NCBI RefSeq assembly: GCF_003480915.1
Contig: NZ_QUKD01000007.1
Location: 1-64,000, forward strand
Reading direction: 5' to 3'
Source: Parabacteroides sp. TM07-1AC
GTDB taxonomy: Bacteria > Bacteroidota > Bacteroidia > Bacteroidales > Tannerellaceae
Length of the DNA stretch: 64,000 nucleotides
Under the pieces are notes generated by a model. That model worked only from the letters and a program-made list of their open reading frames with translations, did no database searches and was not told the DNA's origin. The translations under genes and the position numbers were made by a program. Of this stretch, positions 24,019 through 32,356 are shown piece after piece; the stretch's first letter is position 1; each line of letters opens with the position of its first letter.

Positions 24019-24639
24019 TCATGTTAATGTGGTAGGCAATGCCTTTATTAGCCCCGGCAGACAACTCCGGATCTTACTGACAGGCCAATTCCACCATTCC
24101 AACTTCAGTAATCGTTCTATTACATCAGCATCAAAACGTTTGCGAATTTCCCTGGCAGGAACTCCGCCTACAATAGTATAAGGAGGTACATCTTTAGTTA
24201 CAACAGCACGCGTTCCGATAATTGCCCCGTCACCAATATGTACTCCCGCCATAATCACAGCTTCATAACCGATCCACACATCGTTACCAATCACAATATC
24301 TCCTTTATTATCCCATGCGGAGGTTATGTCAGCCTTGTCTAATTCCCATTCCTCATAAAACAACGGAAAAGTATACGTTGATAATGATTTCAATGCGTGA
24401 TTAGCGCAATTAAATAAGAACTTCACACCACAAGCGATAGAACAGAATTTACCGATCACCAACTTCTCCTGATGGATGGGATAATGATAGAGCACATTGT
24501 TCTTTTCAAAAAATAACGGATCGGAAACAAAATCATTATAAATTGTATAATCACCAATCTCTATTTGCGGATCTTTTACTACGGCATTCAAATACACCGT
24601 CTGTTTATCTCCCGTACGCGGATATATTTTCGTCATCAT
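24019..24639 (-). CDS. Xenobiotic/CatB-type O-acetyltransferase
   Basis: A 206-residue left-handed beta-helix acetyltransferase of the CatB/Vat group. Hexapeptide repeats ([68 protein letters not shown]) and the catalytic-site FNCANHAL histidine loop are present. This group acetylates streptogramins or chloramphenicol, and also sugars and other small molecules, so a resistance role is possible rather than shown. It starts 12 bp after the MATE pump gene, so the pair is one operon, divergent from the PAS-LuxR gene. Confidence 0.82.
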   Translation of the reverse strand: MMTKIYPRTGDKQTVYLNAVVKDPQIEIGDYTIYNDFVSDPLFFEKNNVLYHYPIHQEKLVIGKFCSIACGVKFLFNCANHALKSLSTYTFPLFYEEWELDKADITSAWDNKGDIVIGNDVWIGYEAVIMAGVHIGDGAIIGTRAVVTKDVPPYTIVGGVPAREIRKRFDADVIERLLKLEWWNWPVSKIRSCLPGLIKALPTTLT

Positions 24640-24651
24640 AACTTTCTGATA

Positions 24652-25944
24652 TTAATAATGTTTTCTCTTCAAATAAATAATGGATTGAACTGCCAACAGA
24701 ATCACAAAAAGATATTCTGCAGTCAGATAGATAGCTAAAGAAGTATTTGTACAATGGCTTAACCAATAAAGATAAATCAGGTAAATAACAGTTGTCGTCA
24801 CCTGAAATATAAATGTAATTATTGTCTTACCGGTTCCTCCAACAGCATTTAGATATACATAACCAGGTAGAGCAAAGGTATAATTCAACAACATTACTAC
24901 AAAAGGTGTAAACGCTAATTCCACCAATTGTTGGTTATCCGTATAAAAACCTATAATCCATTGATTACACAACAAGGCAACTCCAACCAACGGAAAACCG
25001 ATAGCATAGCCCAATTTGAGTATCTTCCGGCAGATAGGAAAAGCGGCATTTCTATCTCCGGCTCCTATCATATTACTGACCAGCGATCCGGTAGTAACAG
25101 CAAAAGAATTTGCTATGACAAAAAATATGGCAGATACACTTCTGGTAATATTAGAAATAGCCAATTCCATCTCTCCCAGATGCTCTATAGCGATAAAAAA
25201 CAAAAACCACGGAGCCACGCTGATAAAAGCATGCAACATACTCCATACCGACAATTTCAACACAGCAACAAGTACCCGTCCATCATAGACAAACTTCAAT
25301 CCATACTTCTGCTTATCTATTTTCTTCCACATATAGATACAAAGTATGACAAAAGACCCCATCTCAGCCAACGATGAAGCTATTGCCGCACCGGAAATAC
25401 CTAATCCCCAAACAAATATCAGCAAGTAATTGAAAGGTATATTGATCAAAACAGCCACCATAGCAGCCCATGACAATGCTTTGGTCAGTGTTATCCCGAC
25501 AAAGAAAGAGCGGATTGCCAGGAAAGGAAACGAGAATAACAATCCGAAACTACGCCAATCCAGATACCGAATCACTGCCTGATAAATTTCCGGAGAAGAA
25601 ATCAATCGTCCCAAGAGACACGGAGATACAATACGAAGTAACAAACAAAGAAGGATAGCCAATCCTGAAAGGAAATAGATTCCCTGAATAAATGTTTTTC
25701 CTGTTTCTTTATATCTCCGCTCTCCATTTCTTCGGGCCACCATCACCTGCAACCCGATACTAAACCCAAACCCCAGCATATAAACTGCCAGATAGTAGAT
25801 CCCCGCAATAGCCGATGCTCCCAACTCTATTTCTCCGACATGCCCTAAAAAGACCGCATCGGTAATATTAATTAATTGTTCCATTAAAATGCTCATCATC
25901 ACCGGAAAATTGATGAGCCATATCTGTTTATATGTATAATTCAT
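24652..25944 (-). CDS. MATE family multidrug efflux transporter
   Basis: A 430-residue inner-membrane antiporter with about 12 transmembrane helices. It is slightly shorter than typical NorM. The N-terminal WLINFPVMMSILMEQLINITDAVFLGHVGEIELGASAIAG is characteristic of the family, and a second half-repeat starts at about 230. It exports cationic drugs in exchange for protons or sodium. The operon partner is the acetyltransferase gene and the divergent neighbour is a PAS-LuxR regulator, which fits an inducible drug-response unit. The leader between the promoter at 26203 and the ATG is about 250 nt, and I see no structured motif in it. Confidence 0.9.
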   Translation of the reverse strand: MNYTYKQIWLINFPVMMSILMEQLINITDAVFLGHVGEIELGASAIAGIYYLAVYMLGFGFSIGLQVMVARRNGERRYKETGKTFIQGIYFLSGLAILLCLLLRIVSPCLLGRLISSPEIYQAVIRYLDWRSFGLLFSFPFLAIRSFFVGITLTKALSWAAMVAVLINIPFNYLLIFVWGLGISGAAIASSLAEMGSFVILCIYMWKKIDKQKYGLKFVYDGRVLVAVLKLSVWSMLHAFISVAPWFLFFIAIEHLGEMELAISNITRSVSAIFFVIANSFAVTTGSLVSNMIGAGDRNAAFPICRKILKLGYAIGFPLVGVALLCNQWIIGFYTDNQQLVELAFTPFVVMLLNYTFALPGYVYLNAVGGTGKTIITFIFQVTTTVIYLIYLYWLSHCTNTSLAIYLTAEYLFVILLAVQSIIYLKRKHY

Positions 25945-26194
25945 TGCTCAACTGTAATAACACGTTACAGCACACTGTATTCAAGACAGTCCGCCATTCC
26001 ACAAATTCATAAATAAAAGGGAATAAAACTCTGTGGCAAATAAAATCATATTATTTGTCAAATAGCTGAATAGCTTTATTGAAGAAGGCTATTCGTTGAG
26101 CGTAGCTATATACAAAGCTGATTTTTCATTGTTGAACAATCTTTGTTTTTGAGTTCTTCTTTCTACAAATGTAGAATAATTAAATCAAATTAGT

Positions 26195-26210
26195 TATGTT
26201 TGCAAAGCTA
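26195..26210. promoter_or_regulatory. Face-to-face divergent promoters (MATE operon / PAS-LuxR)
   Basis: TATGTTTG (26195-26202, plus) abuts TAGCTTTG of the minus strand (26210 down to 26203). The layout is the same as at 16045-16062 beside the paralogous regulator. The remaining 25945-26273 holds no gene. Confidence 0.6.
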
Positions 26211-26273
26211 AATAAAACAACTGTAATATCAGCCATCCGGCTTCGTTAATTATTACATTAAGAATCATATCCT

Positions 26274-27035
26274 ATGAAATCAACAGATATCACCCGGGAA
26301 GAATTGTGGGCACAACAAAACTTATCTGCTGCCGAGATCGACTACTCGATATGGGAACGCGACAGGTCTATGCTCCATCAAATCTCAAAGATAAGCCATA
26401 CCTGTACATTTGTCGTGGACGTGTATAAATGCAGATATGCCTTTGCCTCTCCCAACTTCACAGACTTATTAGGATATGACAGCCATAAGATCGCCACTCT
26501 GGAGAAACAAGGGGATTACCTGGAATCGCGTATTCATCCTGACGACCGCCAACAACTGGCAGACCTTCAGATCCGACTGGGACAGTTTATTTACAGTCTT
26601 CCCGCCGAAAAACGGAACGATTATTGCAATATATACAGTTTTCGTGTCCGTGATGCCCGACAACAATATATACGTGTCATCAGCAAACAACAAGTGTTGG
26701 AACAGAGCATTAACGGAAAAGCATGGCTCATACTAGGCAATATGGATATATCTCCAAATCAAAAAGAATCCGGACTAGTCGATTGCACAGTTGTCAACCG
26801 CAGAAACGGAGAAATATTCTTCCCATCCCCTCATTCGCAAACAAACCTTACTCCACGGGAGACAGAAATACTACGTCTTATCCAACAGGGACTTTTGAGT
26901 AAGGAGATAGCCCATCGACTTTGTATCAGTATCCATACAGTAAATATTCATCGACAAAATCTATTGCGCAAATTAGGAGTACAAAATTCTATTGAAGCAA
27001 TAAAAGCAGGATTAGCAGCCGGATTACTTAGCTAA
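26274..27035 (+). CDS. PAS-domain LuxR-type transcriptional regulator
   Basis: A 253-residue regulator, paralogue of the one at 16142. Its PAS-like region (about 40-160) contains CRYAFASPNFTDLLGYDS and RIHPDDRQQL. The LuxR HTH is LTPRETEILRLIQQGLLSKEIAHRLCISIHTVNIHRQNLLRKLG at about 195-240. It is divergent from the MATE-acetyltransferase operon and shares overlapping promoters with it, so control of that operon is the likely job. The inducing cue, perhaps a drug or redox signal read by PAS, is not visible. Confidence 0.85.
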   Translation: MKSTDITREELWAQQNLSAAEIDYSIWERDRSMLHQISKISHTCTFVVDVYKCRYAFASPNFTDLLGYDSHKIATLEKQGDYLESRIHPDDRQQLADLQIRLGQFIYSLPAEKRNDYCNIYSFRVRDARQQYIRVISKQQVLEQSINGKAWLILGNMDISPNQKESGLVDCTVVNRRNGEIFFPSPHSQTNLTPRETEILRLIQQGLLSKEIAHRLCISIHTVNIHRQNLLRKLGVQNSIEAIKAGLAAGLLS

Positions 27036-27070
27036 AACAGCATAACCGGAGTCTCTAAACGGATGATAGT

Positions 27071-27655
27071 CTATGGCATCCATTCAACAACACCTGTCAC
27101 CGGATGCCGTTTTCTCCACTCTGAAAAATCAGCATAATTTCTGATTCCATCCTGAATAACCGCCTGATAATACTCCACTCCTATTATCTTTTCCGTCTCA
27201 GGAGTTTCATATTTCAATTGTAAGATAGCCTGTCTGGTTTCATCCGTCAGGAGTGCTTCGATCCTATCGGCTACTTTCTCAAAATAACCGTCATAACGAG
27301 AGCCTTTCCGAATATGGATCATATCGATCTGCCAAAGTTCACCGGCTGGTTCCTGATACCAGGCATGCCACTCCACACACTCCTCAACCGTATGCAGCAG
27401 ATTTGCACATTCTATTTTTCTGATAAACGGATTTTCAGCCAACCTTGCCATCGCCTGAAAGCTATCGGACAAACTCAATGGAGAAGAATAAATATGAAAA
27501 TCGATATCCCGATGTTTCATCAGCAGACCTGTACGCAAAGACCCCACCATATTTACTTCTGACCCGATACTTTTCCAGGCTGGGATAATACCACTGTTTT
27601 CCACTACTTTCCAGGCTTCCTGCTGGTTCTGCCATGCCATATCAAGAATATTCAT
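27071..27655 (-). CDS. Nucleotidyltransferase-fold protein
   Basis: A 194-residue protein. GSLRTGLLMKHRDIDFHIYS at about 37-56 carries the GS...DxD signature of the Pol-beta nucleotidyltransferase superfamily, and WQIDMIHI later supplies a third acidic strand. The substrate is unknown; relatives include GrpB-like, aminoglycoside and toxin-antitoxin nucleotidyltransferases. It stands alone, convergent with the PAS-LuxR gene. The Met at 27655 is a good start. The gap 27656-27834 shows nothing recognisable. Confidence 0.68.
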   Translation of the reverse strand: MNILDMAWQNQQEAWKVVENSGIIPAWKSIGSEVNMVGSLRTGLLMKHRDIDFHIYSSPLSLSDSFQAMARLAENPFIRKIECANLLHTVEECVEWHAWYQEPAGELWQIDMIHIRKGSRYDGYFEKVADRIEALLTDETRQAILQLKYETPETEKIIGVEYYQAVIQDGIRNYADFSEWRKRHPVTGVVEWMP

Positions 27656-27834
27656 CTTCCAATCTTTTAAAGTGAGTATGCAAAAGTAGAAAAAAGCCCA
27701 AAGATACCATATAGCTATAAATAACTATATCAGATCCAGAAACACTAGTCAAATATCTTTTAGCTGTTTCTTTACCAACAAATACTAACTTTATCGCGTT
27801 ATTATATTATAAGAAAGAGTTCCTTTGCTTGCAA

Positions 27835-28467
27835 TCATCTATAGTTAGCCCGTGTCGGCACCTGGAAAGTCTCCTTTTCCGTCAGATAGCCATCCGAATC
27901 TTTAAGACGGATGGAAAAAGATGCTTCACCGCTTTTCAATTTGGGTTCTGCATGTACAGTAATGGTATAACTCACTCGTCCGTGCGGACGGATTTCACGG
28001 ATTATGGCCGGTTTGGATAGTTTTAGATATTTAGTTCCGCTTTCCGTTTTTATGATCGGTTCAATACTATAAGCCGGCTGGCGGCTCTCGTTACGCAAAA
28101 TAAAAGAAATACGACAAGTCTCTCCGGCATCAATCATCTGATTTCCATTACGGTCTTCCAAATAAATATCTTCAATAACCACATAAGGGCGATCGTAACT
28201 TCTGTTATCATTCCGTACCCTATTATTATTACGCTGGTTTTGAGATGAAGCAGCCGCAGCACCGACCACTGTCCCGCCTACCGAACCGACAAACGACCCT
28301 ATCGCCTCGCCCCGGTATCCTCCGACAGAATGTCCGATCACCGCACCGGTAACCGTACCTGCCAGCATCCCGACCTGCGAACCCACAATCGTCCTCGATG
28401 TCGGATCCATTGTCGCACATCCCGTACAAAGTACGGAAGCCATCAATAATAGGATATAATTCTTCAT
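27835..28467 (-). CDS. Glycine-zipper outer-membrane lipoprotein
   Basis: A 210-residue protein starting at ATG 28467; five more in-frame codons lie upstream. The signal peptide ends in LCTGC with lipidated Cys at about residue 17. Residues about 30-75 form a glycine zipper (GMLAGTVTGAVIGHSVGGYRGEAIGSFVGSVGGTVVGA), typical of 2TM/SlyB-like outer-membrane lipoproteins. An Asn/Arg-rich linker follows, and then a beta-sandwich-like domain (DRNGNQMIDAGETCRISFILRNES, about 105-200) resembling a CARDB or Ig-like fold. Its role in the envelope is unknown. Confidence 0.7.
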   Translation of the reverse strand: MKNYILLLMASVLCTGCATMDPTSRTIVGSQVGMLAGTVTGAVIGHSVGGYRGEAIGSFVGSVGGTVVGAAAASSQNQRNNNRVRNDNRSYDRPYVVIEDIYLEDRNGNQMIDAGETCRISFILRNESRQPAYSIEPIIKTESGTKYLKLSKPAIIREIRPHGRVSYTITVHAEPKLKSGEASFSIRLKDSDGYLTEKETFQVPTRANYR

Positions 28468-28628
28468 GCCCATACCAATCAACGTTTTATTTATCCGCTA
28501 AAATACATCTATTCAGCGAATAAAGTCTAATCAAAAACACGATAATATTCGTCTAAACAGAAAACGGTCCTCCGATTACTATATAGATAAAACGTCTGAA
28601 ACAGTCATTTTGTTCTGTATCGCCTCAA

Positions 28629-30455
28629 TCAATCCAGCGTCAGGTTAAACTCATCCTTCAACTTGGCAAGAACCGGATTCACGCTTAACAGATGCTCGAA
28701 CTTTTCGGTAGAAGTATAAGCCAGATGTTTTTCATTGGTTTCCACAATCCGCACACGCATCTGTATACGGGTGTTTTTTAACTGGACACGCAGGTAATTC
28801 AGCAAGTCCACGCACCCGTTGCTCAACTCATCCTGCTGACCCGGATTATGAACGCCCACTTCAAAGAAATAATTCTCCTGCAAAACGGGTTTACAGTTGA
28901 TCATTGTATTTTTCAGATACACCTTCTTTTCAATCATACCGCTTGCCGCGTAAGCATCCCAACAACGAACCAGATCCTCCTGAGAAAAAGGGGTGACCAT
29001 TTCCTGCACAGTCCGGCTCTCTTGTTGCGTCATTTGGTTTTTCGGTTTTTCAACCCCTATTTCTTTTAAGGAAGTACCCAAATGAGGCGGACGTGAACTC
29101 CTTTTCGGGACTGAATCCGGAGGTCCTTGCGGAATTTTCGTTGCCGATGAAGGCATATTTGTCGTTATCACTTGCCCATTACCACCATTCATTCCGACGG
29201 GTTGCTGGGGCATATGGTTGGGTATTTGTCCGGATTGAACCTGCTGACGTACCGGTTGCCCTTGAGGGACAGGCTGCACACCTTGAGATACAGGCTGTCC
29301 GGAAGTACCGGAAGCAATCGGTTCAATTACTCCTTTTTTTTTATCATCGACAGCCTGTCCGCCCGTAGTCAACTGGCAAAGCTGGATAAGCGTCAGTTCG
29401 AGCAACAAACGTTTATTGCGGCTGGCACGATAGTTCAGATCGCAGGAATTAGCCAGTTCGATCGCTTTAAAAAGCAACTGATCCGGACAACGTTTCGCCA
29501 TCTCTTTATAACGTTCGCGGATGGAAGCACCGACTTCAAAGAGTATCAGCGTCGCCTCATCCTTGCAGACCAACAGATCGCGGAAATGAGCTGCCAGACC
29601 AGTGATGATGTTCTGCCCGTCAAAACCTTTACTTAATATTTCATTCAGTATGAGGATAGAAGAGCGGACATTTCCTGCCAAAATAGCATCCGTAAGACGG
29701 AAATAATATTCGTAGTCAAGCACATTCAAGTTGTCGATAACAGCCTGATAGGTGATATTTCCGTTGGTAAAGCTGACTACCTGATCGAAAATAGACAAAG
29801 CGTCACGCATACCTCCGTCAGCTTTCTGAGCGATTACGTTCAAAGCTTCCGGTTCCGCCGTTACATTTTCCTGCGAAGAGACGTATTCGAGGTGCTCCAC
29901 CATATCCGTTATTGAAATACGGGAAAAATCATAAATCTGACAACGCGACAGGATAGTCGGCAGCACTTTATGCTTTTCAGTAGTAGCCAGAATAAACAGG
30001 GCATGATGAGGAGGTTCTTCCAACGTTTTCAAAAAGGCATTGAAAGCCGCCGAACTCAGCATATGCACCTCATCGATAATAAATACTTTGTATTTCCCGA
30101 TAGCAGGCGGAATACGTACCTGGTCGATCAGCGAACGGATATCGTCCACCGAGTTGTTGGAGGCGGCATCCAGTTCATGGATATTATAAGAACGCTGCTC
30201 ATTGAAAGCCTGGCACGATTCGCATTCGTTGCAAGCTTCACCATCGGCTGTCGGGTTCAGGCAGTTGATCGTTTTAGCAAAGATACGTGCACACGAAGTT
30301 TTCCCGACACCACGCGGTCCACAAAAAAGATAGGCATGAGCGAGCTTGTTACTTTGTATTGCATTTTTTAGTGTAGTGGTAAGAGACTTTTGCCCTACGA
30401 CACTACGAAAAGTAGAGGGGCGATATTTTCTTGCCGATACAATATAATTGTCCAT
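28629..30455 (-). CDS. dnaX: DNA polymerase III subunits gamma and tau
   Basis: A 608-residue clamp-loader ATPase. Walker A GPRGVGKTS lies at about 44-52, the zinc module is CLNPTADGEACNECESC, Walker B is VFIIDEVHMLS, sensor 1 is ILATTEKHKVLPTILSRCQIYDF, and the AAA+ lid follows. A Pro/Gln-rich linker (about 390-480) leads to a C-terminal tau-like domain. No slippery frameshift site for a short gamma form is evident, but it was not searched exhaustively. The ATG at 30455 is preferred over one 36 nt upstream because it gives the conserved MDNYIVSARKYRP start and follows the -7 box. Confidence 0.96.
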   Translation of the reverse strand: MDNYIVSARKYRPSTFRSVVGQKSLTTTLKNAIQSNKLAHAYLFCGPRGVGKTSCARIFAKTINCLNPTADGEACNECESCQAFNEQRSYNIHELDAASNNSVDDIRSLIDQVRIPPAIGKYKVFIIDEVHMLSSAAFNAFLKTLEEPPHHALFILATTEKHKVLPTILSRCQIYDFSRISITDMVEHLEYVSSQENVTAEPEALNVIAQKADGGMRDALSIFDQVVSFTNGNITYQAVIDNLNVLDYEYYFRLTDAILAGNVRSSILILNEILSKGFDGQNIITGLAAHFRDLLVCKDEATLILFEVGASIRERYKEMAKRCPDQLLFKAIELANSCDLNYRASRNKRLLLELTLIQLCQLTTGGQAVDDKKKGVIEPIASGTSGQPVSQGVQPVPQGQPVRQQVQSGQIPNHMPQQPVGMNGGNGQVITTNMPSSATKIPQGPPDSVPKRSSRPPHLGTSLKEIGVEKPKNQMTQQESRTVQEMVTPFSQEDLVRCWDAYAASGMIEKKVYLKNTMINCKPVLQENYFFEVGVHNPGQQDELSNGCVDLLNYLRVQLKNTRIQMRVRIVETNEKHLAYTSTEKFEHLLSVNPVLAKLKDEFNLTLD

Positions 30456-30478
30456 TCTTTGCTTTTTTATTAACAACA

Positions 30479-30510
30479 CAAAGATATACAAAATAATTCA
30501 TTTACCTTTG
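30479..30510. promoter_or_regulatory. Divergent -7 boxes for dnaX and the FtsB/DivIC-like gene
   Basis: TATCTTTG on the minus strand (30486 down to 30479) serves dnaX. TACCTTTG on the plus strand (30503-30510) serves the gene at 30526. They are back-to-back, 16 bp apart. Confidence 0.65.
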
Positions 30511-30525
30511 CAAAAACGAAGTTCC

Positions 30526-30831
30526 ATGTCACGCATAAAAGACTTTTACAACAAGTATCTATCCAAGATAAATGCCTATTGGCTGGTTATCATCGGATTT
30601 CTGATCCTCACTTTTACGGTGGGCGACAGCAATTTGTATAAGCGGTATACGTACGACGAAAAAATCCGCAGCCTGGAAAAAGAGATCAAACATTATCAGA
30701 AAGAGATTGAGATAAACAGTAAGAAACTGAACGATCTTCGCACCGACAAGGAAGGTCTGGAACGATTCGCCCGTGAAGAGTATTTCATGAAGAAGCCGAA
30801 TGAAGACGTCTATATCATCAAAAAGAAATAA
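30526..30831 (+). CDS. FtsB/DivIC-like septum formation initiator
   Basis: A 101-residue single-pass membrane protein of the cell-division FtsB/DivIC family. One transmembrane segment (about 17-35) is followed by a coiled coil (EKIRSLEKEIKHYQKEIEINSKKLNDL) and the conserved ERFAREEYFMKKPNEDVYII ending. It would act with FtsL and FtsQ at the septum. The ATG at 30526 lies 15 bp after its -7 box; an upstream ATG at 30448 precedes the promoter and is rejected. It overlaps the next gene by one base (TAATG). Confidence 0.85.
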   Translation: MSRIKDFYNKYLSKINAYWLVIIGFLILTFTVGDSNLYKRYTYDEKIRSLEKEIKHYQKEIEINSKKLNDLRTDKEGLERFAREEYFMKKPNEDVYIIKKK

Positions 30832-31157
30832 TGAATCAAAAAGCAAGAACTATCATTTTTAATACGGCCGGTTTACTGATACTGGCGGGTGCTGTACTGT
30901 TCCTTACCAAATGGTTTCTGGCACCCTATCTATTTGCCGTAGGTGCTGCCGGAATGGCGGTCTGTTTCCTCACATTACCTACCCAGGAGATGGAGTTTCG
31001 CGAACGTCGTCTGCACCGTTTCAACGTGATCGCTTCCATTCTGATGATCTGTGCCTCCGGACTCATGTTCAAGGATATGAAAGAATGGGTGATCTGCCTG
31101 ACAATTGCAGCCATCCTGCTGCTCTACTCCTCATTCGTTTCAGGTAAAAAGAAATAA
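30831..31157 (+). CDS. Small integral membrane protein
   Basis: A 108-residue protein with four predicted transmembrane helices in two pairs: about 9-28, 31-47, 68-80 and 86-101. A charged loop between them reads PTQEMEFRERRLHRF. No enzymatic motif. It overlaps the FtsB/DivIC-like gene by one base and so is translated with it. It is conserved in style among Bacteroidales, and the function is unknown. Confidence 0.7.
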   Translation: MNQKARTIIFNTAGLLILAGAVLFLTKWFLAPYLFAVGAAGMAVCFLTLPTQEMEFRERRLHRFNVIASILMICASGLMFKDMKEWVICLTIAAILLLYSSFVSGKKK

Positions 31158-31173
31158 ATACATTCTATGTTTT

Positions 31174-31275
31174 CCCCAAAATATTTTTTCCTGTGGGGAA
31201 TTTCACCCATCACTGTGGGGATAAAGTCCCACGTATATGGGGATTTTCACCCACTAGAGTGGGGATTTTTTTTTA
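31174..31275. repeat. 22-bp tandem palindromic array with terminal T run
   Basis: TGGGGA starts at 31194, 31216, 31238 and 31260, an exact 22-bp period, and the first three units hold a small inverted repeat of the form TGGG...CCCA. A TTTCCCC block near 31171 can pair with the first unit. The array ends in about eight T residues, so it can terminate the FtsB-like transcript. Confidence 0.75.
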
Positions 31276-31305
31276 CTGTAATAGAAATTATACATAATGA
31301 CATAA

Positions 31306-31337
31306 AAAAAGCTGTTACAATACTGCAACAGCTTTTT
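31306..31337 (-). terminator. Terminator of the Skp-like operon
   Basis: AAAAAGCTGTT (31306-31316) pairs with AACAGCTTTTT (31327-31337). It can act in both directions and lies 24 bp from the Skp-like stop. Confidence 0.8.
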
Positions 31338-31361
31338 CTATATATTACTTTTAATCTTTGC

Positions 31362-31967
31362 TTACTTTCCGCTGGAATAGCTCTTGTTTAATAAGTCGAT
31401 CAATTCGTTTGTGATATCGTAAGCATCGCCTGCCAGCAAAATATTGTCTTCTGCCGTATTGCTGAAAATTACCTGATATCCTTTATCCTTATTATATACT
31501 TTCAGTTTTGAAACAACTGTATCACGAAGCTGTTCGTTCAACTTCTGGCGTTCTACCAACAGATCTTGTGACAATTTAGCATCCAGGTCTTTCAGTTCCT
31601 GTTCTTTTTTCATCAAACGTTCCTGTTCCTGTTGAGCTCTTTCACGAGTAAGGAAGGCGTTATTTTCCATTTTACGATAGAACTCCTGCACTTCGGTCTG
31701 CAAGGTACGTGCCTGCTGAGTTACATTCGCACGCGAATTTTCTTCTTTTTTCAGGAGCTGTTCATTCAGATCCTTGAAATAATTATAATTAAGCAAAAGT
31801 GAATCGACATTGACATAAGCGATAGGAAGCAGATTCGTTGTATCGCCTTCTCCGGATGCAAATGTTTTTGTTACAGTCGATTCTTTCTTGTCGGAAAATT
31901 GCATTATGAACAATATCACGACAGCCACCGCGAGCACACCATTAATTACGTAGTTAATGTTCTTCAT
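31362..31967 (-). CDS. OmpH/Skp-family periplasmic chaperone
   Basis: A 201-residue protein. An N-terminal signal or anchor (about 6-22) precedes IAYVNVDSLLLNYNYFKDLNEQLLKKEEN, the OmpH/Skp start. A long coiled coil (about 60-150) follows, with ERLMKKEQELKDLDAKLSQDLL, and a C-terminal strand YQVIFSNTAEDNILLAGDAYDITNELIDLLN. Skp holds unfolded outer-membrane proteins in the periplasm. The small membrane-protein gene 23 bp upstream is probably in the same transcript. Confidence 0.85.
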   Translation of the reverse strand: MKNINYVINGVLAVAVVILFIMQFSDKKESTVTKTFASGEGDTTNLLPIAYVNVDSLLLNYNYFKDLNEQLLKKEENSRANVTQQARTLQTEVQEFYRKMENNAFLTRERAQQEQERLMKKEQELKDLDAKLSQDLLVERQKLNEQLRDTVVSKLKVYNKDKGYQVIFSNTAEDNILLAGDAYDITNELIDLLNKSYSSGK

Positions 31968-31990
31968 AAAGTGTAAATTAAATCCTTATT

Positions 31991-32209
31991 TTATTCTTCT
32001 ATTTCTTTCAACCGATCATATAGATTCTTTTGCTTGGCCTGTTCCCGGTCTTGCGTTTTCGCACAATGTATCCCTTTTTTACCCAGTGCTCTGTTACCAC
32101 CCACATGCGTATTCGGGAAACGTCCCCCTTTCTTGAATATCACTTTTATGGCAAGCAACACAACACAAATAACAAGAATTATGACCGTAAGCAATATCGT
32201 TGTAAGCAT
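31991..32209 (-). CDS. Conserved small membrane protein
   Basis: A 72-residue protein. Residues 4-23 are a single transmembrane segment. The cytosolic part, FKKGGRFPNTHVGGNRALGKKGIHCAKTQDREQ, has the look of a conserved Bacteroidetes protein, with a single cysteine and several glycines. No function is recognised. It has its own TATATTTG promoter box and lies upstream of the Skp-like gene in the same direction. Confidence 0.65.
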   Translation of the reverse strand: MLTTILLTVIILVICVVLLAIKVIFKKGGRFPNTHVGGNRALGKKGIHCAKTQDREQAKQKNLYDRLKEIEE

Positions 32210-32215
32210 TTTCTC

Positions 32216-32237
32216 TATATTTGTGGACGCAAATATA
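32216..32237. promoter_or_regulatory. Palindromic face-to-face promoters (pepD / small membrane protein)
   Basis: TATATTTG (32216-32223, plus) and TATATTTG of the minus strand (32237 down to 32230) are separated by 6 bp and form an inverted repeat. The plus one serves pepD with a leader of about 125 nt. Confidence 0.6.
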
Positions 32238-32356
32238 AGAGTTTAAGTGATTACAAAGTATCTTTTTGGTATTTAATTCTACTTTTTTTCATACACAACT
32301 CGAAAAACGATCACATTATTAACTATAGAGTAACATCTATAATATATTGTAACATT

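Noticed and set aside
24019..24639. Firm call as a streptogramin or chloramphenicol resistance gene
   Set aside because: The fold is right, but sugar and other acetyltransferases share the same motifs; substrate is not decidable here.
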